From the NCBI GenBank assembly GCA_028290225.1, contig JAQGKH010000046.1:1-6396 (forward strand): a stretch of 6,396 bases of DNA, written 5' to 3'. The position numbers and the translations under genes are program-made. Positions 1 through 6,366 of this stretch are shown piece by piece. The DNA is from Devosia sp. GTDB taxonomy: Bacteria > Pseudomonadota > Alphaproteobacteria > Rhizobiales > Devosiaceae. Each line of letters begins with the position of its first letter. Position 1 is the first letter of the stretch. Under the pieces are notes generated by a model. It did not search any database. It worked only from the letters and a program-made list of their open reading frames with translations, and had not been told where the DNA came from.

Positions 1-377
1 GTGATCAGAATGGCGGTGATGATGGCGGGAAAGGCAAACACCACATCGCTCAGGCGCAGCACCAGCCATTCCACCGGTCCGCCCCAGGCGGCAGCGGCAA
101 GCCCGAGCGGCACGCCAAGCCCGGCACCGATCACCACCGCCATGGCTGCCACCACAAAGCTGGTCAGCGTGCCCGACATGATCAGCGAAACCATATCGCG
201 GCCGAGCTGATCGGTGCCCAGCCAGTGGGCGGCACCGGGCCCGAGAAAGCGACGGCCGATGTCGATTTCGGCAATCGAATAGGGCGTCCAGAGCAAGGAC
301 AGGAGCGCCAGCGCGGCAAACACCATGGTGCCGGCAGCGCCGATCCAGAACGCCTTGCTGGCGGAAAGCTTTCCCAT
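1..377 (-). CDS. ABC transporter permease, DppC/OppC type (3' end cut by window edge)
   Basis: This is the second inner-membrane permease of a dipeptide/oligopeptide-type importer. Only the first 125 residues are present; the frame runs off the left edge, and complete family members are about 270-300 aa. A membrane segment lies near residues 10-30. It is followed by the family signature LGTDQLGRDMVSLIMSG (53-69), which is nearly diagnostic for DppC-like subunits, then a second hydrophobic stretch (about 72-97) and DVVFAFPAII (111-120), another conserved DppC block. The start is the ATG whose A overlaps the TGA of the upstream permease (TGATG), with a GGAG Shine-Dalgarno-like sequence (384-387) six bases upstream. 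This indicates translational coupling, so the early stop in the upstream gene could also reduce its expression. The substrate cannot be told from the sequence; the neighbouring binding protein is of the peptide/nickel family. The call is firm; the specificity is unknown. Confidence 0.93.
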   Translation of the reverse strand, partial: MGKLSASKAFWIGAAGTMVFAALALLSLLWTPYSIAEIDIGRRFLGPGAAHWLGTDQLGRDMVSLIMSGTLTSFVVAAMAVVIGAGLGVPLGLAAAAWGGPVEWLVLRLSDVVFAFPAIITAILI

Positions 378-1333
378 CAGCTGCTCCGAACCCGGTCGCG
401 CAGGCGGGGATCAATCAGGGCATAGGCCAGATCGACGAGGAGCATGGTGAGACTGACCGCGACCACGAGCACGATCACGGCGCCGCGCACCAGGATCAGG
501 TCGCGCTCGGAAATAGCGGTGAAGATCAGCCGGCCCAGGCCAGGCAGGTAAAAAACGTTTTCGACAATGATCGCGCCGGCAATCAGAAAGGCGAACTGCA
601 GCCCGAGATTCGTGAGATCGGGCAGCAGTTCGTTGCGTACCCCGTGCCGCCTCTACGCCTGGCCCATGGTCATGCCCTTGGCACGGGCAGTGCGGATGAA
701 ATCCTGCTCCTGGATATCCACCAGCGCCGTTCGCATCACGCGCGCGAGGATGGCCGCTTGCGGCAGCGCGAGGGCGATGCTGGGCAGCACCAGCGCGCGC
801 AAGGCGGCGAGCGGGTCCTCGCTCCAGGGGATGAACCCGCCCGGCGGCAACCAGCGCAGGGTCACTGCAAACAGCAGGGTCAGCAACATGCCGAACCAGA
901 AATTGGGAATGGCCACGCCCAGTTGCGCCAGCAGCATCAAGGCCCCGTCAAGGGGCTTGCCGCGGTGGCGCGCGGCGAGGATGCCGAGCGGCAGGCCGAT
1001 GACAACCGAGATGATCATGGCCGCAAGGGTCAGCGGCAGCGTGACGCCGAGTCGGCCGGCGATCAGGGCGGCGACGGGCGCCTGCTGGGTATAGGATTGG
1101 CCCAAATCGCCCCGGAGCATGCCGCCCAGCCATCCGGCGAAGCGCTGCAGCGCCGGCGCATCAAGCCCGAGCTGGTTGCGCAGACTGGCAACGGCCTGCG
1201 CACTGGCATTGATGCCGAGGATGAAGCGCGCGGGATCGCCCGGCAGCAGATCAAGCAAAAAAAAGATGGCGGTGGCCGCCAGCAGCAGGGTCAGCGCGAA
1301 CCCGCCAAGGCGGCGCAGAACAAAAGCCATCAT
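377..1333 (-). pseudogene. ABC transporter permease, DppB type, interrupted by in-frame amber stop
   Basis: This is the first permease subunit of the importer. Counting through the internal stop, the frame is 318 codons plus TGA, which is normal length for DppB. Visible family features are an N-terminal membrane segment (about 9-29), LPGDPA (30-35), LRGDLGQSY (73-81), a transmembrane block (97-121), IPNFWFG (142-148), LPSIALALP (183-191) and the EAA-type loop ending IRTARAKG (213-220). Codon 227 is TAG (653-655), inside the cytoplasmic loop that docks the ATPase. The same frame then continues without further stops through LPDLTNLGLQFAFLIAG, VENVFYLPGLGRLIF and the last membrane segments to LIDPRLRDRVRSS. 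The intact first part alone (653-1333) would encode 226 aa lacking the last two or so helices. No start codon is well placed for re-initiation. The gene starts 21 bp after the binding-protein stop; a second ATG follows directly at 1330. A sequencing error, a recent nonsense mutation (TTG to TAG would suffice) or suppression are all possible. Confidence 0.85.
653..655 (-). other. Premature in-frame TAG in the dppB-like gene
   Basis: The codon sits between GMTMGQA and RRHGVRNELLP. The start frame at 1333 and the final TGA at 377-379 are in the same register, so this is a nonsense substitution rather than a frameshift. Family members usually carry a leucine or another hydrophobic residue here. 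Several codons just downstream also look off-consensus: GV, E and D stand where A-L, A and V are usual in the HALRNALLPV block. That suggests either mild decay or a poorly read stretch. Confidence 0.85.
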
Positions 1334-1354
1334 GCCGCGTGCGCCTGGGGCGGC

Positions 1355-2836
1355 TCAATCCACCCAGTGGATGTCGCGCAGCACCACGCCTTCGATGGGC
1401 GAATTCTGCCACATACCTTCGAGCTTGGCGTTCCACACGCCGGTTTGGGCCAGCTCGAACAGGTAGCCGTTGACTGCATCCCGGGCGAGAATGGTTTGCG
1501 CCTCGATGGCGAGGGTCTTGCGCTCCGCGTCGTCCGTGGTGGCATTGAGCGTCTCGATCAGCGCCTGGAACTGGGGATTGTCGTAGCCGAAATAGTAGTC
1601 GGAATTGGCATAGATGCCAATGTCGAAGGGCTCCACATGGGCGATGATGGAAAGGTCGAAGTCCTTGTTGGTCAGCACGTCTTCGAGCCACTGGGCCCAT
1701 TCCAGATTGATGAGTTCGAGCTTGATGCCGACAGCGGCAAACTGGCTGGCGAGGATCTGGCCGCTGGTGCGGGCATAGCCGACCGGGGGCAGCTTGAGCG
1801 TAGCGCTGAAGCCATCGGGGTAGCCGGCCTCGGCGAGCAGGGCGCGGGCCCTGTCGGGATCAAAGGGGTAAGTGCCGGTCAAATCGACATAATAGGGATG
1901 GTGGGGGGCGAAATGGCTGCCGATGGGCACGCCATAGCCATAGGTGGCGCCTTGGATAATGGCGTTGCGATCAATGGCATGGGCCATGGCCTGGCGCACC
2001 TTGAGGTCGTTGAAGGGCGCCTTGGCATTGTTGGTGGAAAGGATGGTTTCGCCTTCGGTGGTGCCCACCAGCACCTTGAACTGGGGGTTGGCCTCGAACA
2101 CCGGGAGCGCCTCGGCGGCGAAGTTGTTGGTGCCATCGATGTCGCCGGCAAGGAGCGCATTGGTCATGGTCGCCGTGTCGCCGATGAACACGTAGCTGGC
2201 GCGGGTGAGGGCGGGCAGTTCGCCCCAATGGGGACCGTATTGCTCCAGCACGACGCGGCTGCCCTTGTCCCATTGCACGAAGCTGAACGGCCCGGTGCCC
2301 ATCGGCGCGGTAGCATTGTTGGCGGCGCTTTCGGGAGCGACGATCACCGCATCCCCGCGCCCAAGATTGAACAGGAACAGCCCGTCGGGGCGGCTGAGGG
2401 TGAAGGTGATGGTCAGGGGATCGTTCACGACAACGCTTGCGACGGGAGCAAACAGCGTTTTTTGCGCATTGATGCTGTCCGCGGCCAGGAGGCGGTCGAA
2501 GGTGAACTTGACGTCCTGGGCATCAAAGCTGGTGCCATCATGGAAGGTGACGTCAGGCTGAAGGGTGAAGGTGTAGCTCAACCCATCAGCGCCGATGGTC
2601 CAGCTCTGGGCGAGGCCCGGCTGTACGGCGCCGGTTTGGTCGATGCGGGTGAGGCCTTCGAAGATGTTCTGGTAGCCAATGATATCGATGGCTTCGGCGG
2701 CGCCAGCCGTGGGATCAAGGGTCGGGGGCTCCAGCGCGACGCCGATGCGAATCTCGGTCGAGGCTGCCACGGCCAGGCTGCTCCAGCTGATGCCCAGCAG
2801 CGCCGCCAAGCCGATAACCCGAAATGCCTTACCCAT
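1355..2836 (-). CDS. ABC transporter substrate-binding protein, family 5 (DppA/OppA-like)
   Basis: This is the periplasmic solute receptor for the adjacent permeases. With the ATG at 2836 it is 493 aa. It has a classic Sec signal peptide: basic start (MGKAFR), hydrophobic core (7-21) and an AVA|A cleavage site near residue 24. The mature protein opens with RIGVALEPPTLDP, the usual beginning of the SBP_bac_5 fold. It then shows GLAQSWTIGADGLSYTFTL, TFHDGTSFDAQDVKFTFDRLL, MGTGPFSFVQW, VRQAMAHAIDRNAI and FDPDRARALLAEAGYPDGF, all family landmarks in the expected order. No lipobox cysteine is visible, so it should be soluble rather than a lipoprotein. An in-frame ATG at 2854 would add six residues (MVGEAG) ahead of the signal peptide. 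I prefer 2836 because GGGGGAAG lies five bases upstream and the shorter N-terminus is a normal signal sequence. Family 5 proteins bind peptides, but also nickel, opines, sugars and glutathione, so the ligand is left open. Confidence 0.95.
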   Translation of the reverse strand: MGKAFRVIGLAALLGISWSSLAVAASTEIRIGVALEPPTLDPTAGAAEAIDIIGYQNIFEGLTRIDQTGAVQPGLAQSWTIGADGLSYTFTLQPDVTFHDGTSFDAQDVKFTFDRLLAADSINAQKTLFAPVASVVVNDPLTITFTLSRPDGLFLFNLGRGDAVIVAPESAANNATAPMGTGPFSFVQWDKGSRVVLEQYGPHWGELPALTRASYVFIGDTATMTNALLAGDIDGTNNFAAEALPVFEANPQFKVLVGTTEGETILSTNNAKAPFNDLKVRQAMAHAIDRNAIIQGATYGYGVPIGSHFAPHHPYYVDLTGTYPFDPDRARALLAEAGYPDGFSATLKLPPVGYARTSGQILASQFAAVGIKLELINLEWAQWLEDVLTNKDFDLSIIAHVEPFDIGIYANSDYYFGYDNPQFQALIETLNATTDDAERKTLAIEAQTILARDAVNGYLFELAQTGVWNAKLEGMWQNSPIEGVVLRDIHWVD

Positions 2837-2841
2837 GCCCG

Positions 2842-2849
2842 CTTCCCCC
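2842..2849 (-). promoter_or_regulatory. Ribosome binding site of the solute-binding protein gene
   Basis: GGGGGAAG on the minus strand lies five bases ahead of the ATG at 2836. The alternative ATG at 2854 has no purine-rich sequence at a suitable distance. This site decides the start in favour of the shorter product. Confidence 0.6.
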
Positions 2850-3000
2850 ACCATGATGCGGCTGTGCCGCCTTATTCAAGGAAACTCTATAAGCCAGCAC
2901 AACCGGCATAGCACCTAGGCAAAGGATTATGTTTTGCTGCTGCCAGGCGGCTGGGGGGCAGGAACCACCGGCGCCACCGCCGCGAGGGACGGTTTGGTGG
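2850..3000 (-). other. Intergenic region between the PAS pseudokinase and the ABC operon
   Basis: This stretch should hold the operon promoter and the end of the upstream transcript. I see no convincing rho-independent terminator after the TAA at 3001-3003: the GC-rich segment just downstream can fold imperfectly but has no T-run. CATAAT (2926-2931 on the minus strand) and a TATAG-containing stretch near 2886-2890 could be -10 elements, but neither has a recognisable -35 at proper spacing. A small hairpin (GCGGC-TGT-GCCGC, plus-strand 2858-2870) would lie in the operon leader just ahead of the ribosome binding site. No gene is supported here. Confidence 0.4.
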
Positions 3001-5943
3001 TTATTGCTCGCCGGCTTCAGCCACCGGCGCATCCACCAGATCGGCGGGGATGCGCAGGGTGAACAGAAGCCCGTGCTCGCCGGCCGGATCCACGGACAGC
3101 TGGAATGCATTGACTGCCAGCAGCGAGCGGGTGAGGGCCAGGCCGACGCTGGAGCGTACCGGGGCCATTGCCTTGCCGTCCCGGCCCAGGCCATCACGGA
3201 ACACCACGAAGCGCTCGGCCATATCGACCTGGGTGTTGGAGCTGTCGCGAACATGCACCGCGATGCTGCCATCATCCTCGTGATTGGAGGAGATGATCAC
3301 TGCGCCGCCGGTGGGGGTCTGGTCGATGGCGCTGGCCAGAAGGTTCAGCACGGCCTGCGCCAGGGAAGCGCGGTCGGCCGTGATCTTGGGGAGGGTTTCG
3401 GAAATGGCATTGCGCACAATCACCCGGGCGGTGCTCGCCTGATTGCGGATGCGCAACACGCAGCTTTCCAGCAGGGCCGTGAGATCGAGGCTGGCGCGCT
3501 GGGGCAGGTAGCGGCCATCGCGCAGGCGGGTGAAATCATCAAGCTCGTCCACCAGGGCCGCGATCTCATTGCCGGCGGTGACGATGTCCTGGGCATGGCT
3601 TTGGTGGCGCTCGTTGCCGAGCATGCCGAAGGCTTCCGAGCGCAGCAGATCGGAAAAGCCGATAATGGTGTTGAGCGGGCGGCGCACGCCGCGGCTGATG
3701 CGAGCCAGCAGGGCCGGGTCGATGTCGCCAGGCGCCCCAAGACGCAGCTGGGCGGTTTCCCGCTCATGCACAAAGCCGAAATAGCCGGTAACCACGCCCG
3801 CTTGACCCTGCGCGAACAGCATCAGATCGGCGCCGGGGGCTGCGGCCCGCACGGACAGGCAGGGACGGGCCGATTCGGCAAAGCGAGCCGGCCGCTCCAG
3901 GAAGCTGCGCAGGGCAGGATTGTCGGTCTTGGCAACAAGGCTGGTCAGCGGCCGCCCTTCGAGCGCTACGCCTTCCTGGCCGAACAGCACTGCGGCGCGC
4001 GGGGAAACAGCGCTAAGCACGCCCGAACGGTTGGTTTCGAAAAAGCCGTCGCCGCGCAGGCCGGCAAAGGTTTCGGCAAAGGCACGCACGGCCGCTTCGT
4101 GACCGGTGCGCACTTCGGTGGCACTGGCCGACAGCATCAGCGCGGGGCGACCCTGCCAGGAAATGGACTGGAGGCGAGCGGTAACCGGCACCAGAGTGCC
4201 GTCGCGCTGCACCAGATGGTTGACCGGACCAGCTTCATGGCCCTCCGGGCCCGCCGCGGGAAACACTGAAGCCAAGCCGGCGGCGCGCAGGCTTTCCACC
4301 GAATCATAGCCCACCATTTCGGTAATGGCGCGGTTGGCAAACAGCACCTGCTGGTCGCGGAACACCAGAATGCCCAGCGGCAGGCGATTGAGCACCAGCG
4401 TTTCGCCACCCAGATTGATCAGGGAGCCAGCGCTTTTGGGGGGCTCGGCAACGGCGCGCTGGCTGCGCGGCGAGGCCTCGCCCATGCGATCGTTCAGGAT
4501 GCGAGACAGTTCATCGAAATTGTAGCGCGAAACGCGTTCCACCGCTTCGGCATCGGCAGCAACAGGGGGCAGGACTTCAGGTTCGTCCTCGGCATCGGCT
4601 TGCCAATCGGCGGCCTCGGAGGCGCCGGGGTGCTCGGGAAGCGGTTCTTGATCCGTTAGGGGCGTCGGGGCGGGTTCCGAGGGCGGAACTGCGGCAGCTG
4701 GAGGCTGCAACGGTTCAGGGCTGGGCTCAGTCTGGGCTTCGGCCACGAAGCCCGTTCCAGTCACCAGCCAAAGCTGCGCCGCCACCTCGGTGACCACCGG
4801 CTCGGTGCGCAGCGGATCATCGGCGTCCGTCAGGGGCGAAAAAAGCTCCGCATTTTCGCTCATCCGGTCAACCAGCGACGTCAGGCGAGCCGTCGCTCCG
4901 CCCGGGGTCGCAGTTTCGGCCTGATCGGAGATATCGGCTGGCGAGGCGGCTTCAGGCGCGGCGGCAACCGGCTCTGGTACGGTGGCTTGCGTGGTGTCAG
5001 GCTGGGCAATCTCGCCATCGGCCGCCCGCCAGTTGGCGAGTTCGCGCTGATAGGCGTCGTCGTCGGCTGCCGCGGCCGTATCCACTGAATGCTGCTCCAG
5101 GGCCAAGAGGCTTGGTGCATCGTTCGATGTAGCGGGCTCGCCATCAACTGCAGCGGGCACAAATGGAGCGGTTTCCAGCACCACGCCCTTGGGGGGTACG
5201 GGCAGCGAGGAGCTGGGGGCAGGAAACGGCTCCTGTTGGACCAGGGCCGTAGCCTCGTGTTCGGCGGCGTCGCTGTCCTCATAACGAGACGCGTCGGGCT
5301 GCGTGGCTGGGGAAGGGAATTCGGGTGTTTGATCCGGCGTGGTGCCGGTTTCCGGCGTGGCGGCTGCTGCAGTGTCATCGCGGGCAAACAGCTCGGCGTT
5401 TTCCGTCGCCTCCGCAGCAGCGCTGGCGGGTTCACCCGGCTCGATCGTCGGGGCGTCGCGGAAGGATTCTTGCGCATTGCGATCGGGTGCCGAATCGAGC
5501 GGGACCGCCGATGCCTCAGCGGTCACGACTGGTGCGGCCTGTGGTGCAGGGATTGCGAGCGTAGAATCTGCGGCGAGAATCTCCGCATCGATGGGATCGA
5601 CAGCGACCACCAACAGCATGGCGCCGCCGTTGATATCCGTCAGCGGCGTAGTGGCGCAGGTTACGGAGACGGGTTTTTCGCCGGCGAGAAACTGGATACG
5701 AGCAAGGCTGCTGCGGCCCGTCGAGCCCAGCCGGATGTTGCGGGCGATCTGTCCCTTGATCGGCACCGGCGTGGGCGCGCGCTTGAGGCCGCTTTTCTTG
5801 AGCCTGGCGCCAAACAGCGCTGCGGCCGGATTGTGCCAGATCAGGCGCTGACCGTCACCGGACCACAGCCATGCGGGCCGTGGATCCCGGGCATGCTGCA
5901 ACACGCGAGAACCAGCTGGCGATGTGATCCAGTCGTCATCCAT
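3001..5943 (-). CDS. Multi-PAS PdhS/DivL-like histidine kinase homologue with degenerate catalytic motifs
   Basis: This 980-aa protein has no membrane segment or signal peptide, so it is probably cytoplasmic. In order: an N-terminal PAS-like domain (about 12-118, with PAWLWSGDGQRLIWHNPAAALFG); a long Pro/Ala/Glu/Asp-rich linker, probably disordered (about 125-468); a short conserved-looking helix ERVSRYNFDELSRILNDRM (469-487); a PAS domain (about 513-615, LNRLPLGILVFRDQQVLFAN); a second PAS (about 630-730, GFFETNRSGVLSAVSPRA); a HisKA-like helical hairpin (about 740-810); and a HATPase_c-like domain (about 855-965). This resembles the Hyphomicrobiales PdhS family that acts in the DivJ/PleC/DivK/CtrA cell-cycle network; that assignment is from memory of the family. 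The usual SHEIRTPLN is SRGVRRPLN, so the acceptor His is Arg751 and the next Glu is Gly752. The N-box NLLSNA is NLLASA (Ser871), G1 DxGxG is DSSNT (900-904) and G2 GxGLGL is RSSVGL (930-935). A catalytic role is therefore unlikely. In-frame TAG at 5962-5964 makes 5943 the most upstream ATG. The Shine-Dalgarno sequence is weak. Confidence 0.88.
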   Translation of the reverse strand: MDDDWITSPAGSRVLQHARDPRPAWLWSGDGQRLIWHNPAAALFGARLKKSGLKRAPTPVPIKGQIARNIRLGSTGRSSLARIQFLAGEKPVSVTCATTPLTDINGGAMLLVVAVDPIDAEILAADSTLAIPAPQAAPVVTAEASAVPLDSAPDRNAQESFRDAPTIEPGEPASAAAEATENAELFARDDTAAAATPETGTTPDQTPEFPSPATQPDASRYEDSDAAEHEATALVQQEPFPAPSSSLPVPPKGVVLETAPFVPAAVDGEPATSNDAPSLLALEQHSVDTAAAADDDAYQRELANWRAADGEIAQPDTTQATVPEPVAAAPEAASPADISDQAETATPGGATARLTSLVDRMSENAELFSPLTDADDPLRTEPVVTEVAAQLWLVTGTGFVAEAQTEPSPEPLQPPAAAVPPSEPAPTPLTDQEPLPEHPGASEAADWQADAEDEPEVLPPVAADAEAVERVSRYNFDELSRILNDRMGEASPRSQRAVAEPPKSAGSLINLGGETLVLNRLPLGILVFRDQQVLFANRAITEMVGYDSVESLRAAGLASVFPAAGPEGHEAGPVNHLVQRDGTLVPVTARLQSISWQGRPALMLSASATEVRTGHEAAVRAFAETFAGLRGDGFFETNRSGVLSAVSPRAAVLFGQEGVALEGRPLTSLVAKTDNPALRSFLERPARFAESARPCLSVRAAAPGADLMLFAQGQAGVVTGYFGFVHERETAQLRLGAPGDIDPALLARISRGVRRPLNTIIGFSDLLRSEAFGMLGNERHQSHAQDIVTAGNEIAALVDELDDFTRLRDGRYLPQRASLDLTALLESCVLRIRNQASTARVIVRNAISETLPKITADRASLAQAVLNLLASAIDQTPTGGAVIISSNHEDDGSIAVHVRDSSNTQVDMAERFVVFRDGLGRDGKAMAPVRSSVGLALTRSLLAVNAFQLSVDPAGEHGLLFTLRIPADLVDAPVAEAGEQ

Positions 5944-5969
5944 CGATAACCGATACCCGTCCTACGTCC

Positions 5970-5984
5970 GTACCAAATTGGTAC
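5970..5984. promoter_or_regulatory. Inverted repeat, operator-like, upstream of the PAS pseudokinase
   Basis: GTACCAAATTGGTAC has seven-base arms (GTACCAA / TTGGTAC) around a single central base, giving perfect dyad symmetry apart from the centre. It ends 27 bp ahead of the ATG at 5943, where a repressor or self-regulator would act. No known regulator consensus is claimed. It could instead be chance, although it is the clearest short dyad in this intergenic region. Confidence 0.4.
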
Positions 5985-5985
5985 A

Positions 5986-6010
5986 GTTCATTCGTGTTCG
6001 TTAAGTGTTC
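5986..6010. repeat. Three helically phased GTTC repeats
   Basis: On the plus strand GTTC occurs at 5986-5989, 5996-5999 and 6007-6010, steps of 10 and 11 bp. The last two are extended to GTGTTC and are separated by GTTAA. They directly abut the inverted repeat at 5970-5984, so a protein could contact one face of the helix. The units are very short, so the support is modest. Confidence 0.3.
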
Positions 6011-6057
6011 TTCAATATCGCGCCCCTCGAGGGCGGTCCAGAGCGCGAAGGGTCTCA

Positions 6058-6076
6058 GCCCCCAACAAACGGGGGC
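6058..6076. repeat. GC hairpin in the divergent intergenic region
   Basis: GCCCCC and GGGGGC form a perfect six-base-pair stem around the seven-base loop AACAAAC. No T-run follows on either strand, so it is not a standard terminator. It lies between the two divergent genes and its role is unknown. Confidence 0.35.
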
Positions 6077-6121
6077 ATGGTTAAGAGGTGGCGCTTGTAT
6101 CGACAAAGCTGTAAAACATGC

Positions 6122-6150
6122 TTGTCAGGAGAGGCAACTCGCCCTATGTA
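6122..6150 (+). promoter_or_regulatory. Candidate sigma-70 promoter for tRNA-His
   Basis: TTGTCA (6122-6127) matches the -35 consensus at five of six positions. After a 17-bp spacer comes TATGTA (6145-6150), a partial -10 match. Transcription would begin near 6157, leaving a leader of about 40 nt before the mature tRNA 5' end at 6199, which is reasonable for RNase P processing. This is the only well-spaced pair I found between the two divergent genes. Confidence 0.45.
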
Positions 6151-6198
6151 ACGCACGCTTTCGGGACGCGCCTGGCGTAGGGCCCGGAAAAACCATTT

Positions 6199-6275
6199 GC
6201 CGCCTTAGCTCAGTTGGTTAGAGCGCTAGATTGTGGATCTAGAGGTCCTCGGTTCGATCCCGAGAGGTGGTACCA
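6199..6275 (+). tRNA. tRNA-His (GTG anticodon)
   Basis: The full cloverleaf can be drawn. The acceptor is GCCGCCT (6199-6205) with AGGTGGT (6265-6271), including G1-U72 and G4-U69 wobbles. The D arm is GCTC/GAGC (6208-6211, 6221-6224). The anticodon stem is CTAGA/TCTAG around loop TTGTGGA, with anticodon GTG at 6233-6235. The variable loop is AGGTC, and the T stem is CTCGG/CCGAG around TTCGATC. Discriminator A73 is at 6272 and CCA is encoded (6273-6275). Most bacterial tRNA-His genes encode an extra G-1 opposite C73; here the preceding base is T and position 73 is A. That combination with U72 is the known alternative identity set of Caulobacter and many rhizobia, whose histidyl-tRNA synthetase does not need G-1. 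This supports an alphaproteobacterial host. GGTGGTACCACC (6266-6277) at the 3' end is a perfect 12-bp palindrome. Confidence 0.97.
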
Positions 6276-6308
6276 CCCTAATCAGCTGTTTTTATTCGCG
6301 AAATTTCT

Positions 6309-6366
6309 GGTGGCGACCTTCGCTCAGGTCTGCTGCGTGTGGCTGGGGCGCCACCGGGTCGCCACC
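6309..6366. repeat. 10-bp inverted repeat downstream of tRNA-His
   Basis: GGTGGCGACC (6309-6318) and GGTCGCCACC (6357-6366) are exact reverse complements separated by 38 bases. The right arm overlaps a direct repeat of CGCCACCG (6349-6356 and 6360-6367, period 11 bp), so the left arm could pair with either copy. I see no gene in the 121 bp after the tRNA. A short T-run at 6289-6293 is not preceded by a clear stem. Function is unknown. Confidence 0.4.

Noticed and set aside
1257..1264. A run of eight A (T on the coding strand) in the permease gene, a possible frameshift site
   Set aside because: The frame reads correctly through it, AIFFLLDLLPGDPA matching the family on both sides, so no indel is needed.
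644..2911. A 755-codon plus-strand open frame opposite the permease and binding-protein genes
   Set aside because: The minus strand carries unmistakable family-5 binding protein and DppB sequence over the same span. The plus-strand translation is Gly/Gln/His/Arg-rich without recognisable domains, a known effect of high-GC codon bias on the complementary strand.
2929..4269. A 446-codon plus-strand open frame opposite the kinase C-terminus, and a 286-codon one at 5089-5949
   Set aside because: Both are antisense to the PAS/HisKA/HATPase frame or its N-terminus and show no domain, ribosome site or plausible composition.
5995..6010. CtrA binding site (TTAA-N7-TTAA) upstream of the pseudokinase
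   Set aside because: Only one TTAA half is present; no second half lies at the proper spacing on either side.
5994..6221. A 75-codon plus-strand open frame between the kinase and the tRNA
   Set aside because: It runs into the tRNA gene, lacks a ribosome site and has no recognisable features.
6266..6293. Possible rho-independent terminator made from the palindrome GGTGGTACCACC and the downstream T-run
   Set aside because: The palindrome leaves at best a four-pair stem, belongs mostly to the tRNA acceptor end, and is separated from the T-run by 11 bases.
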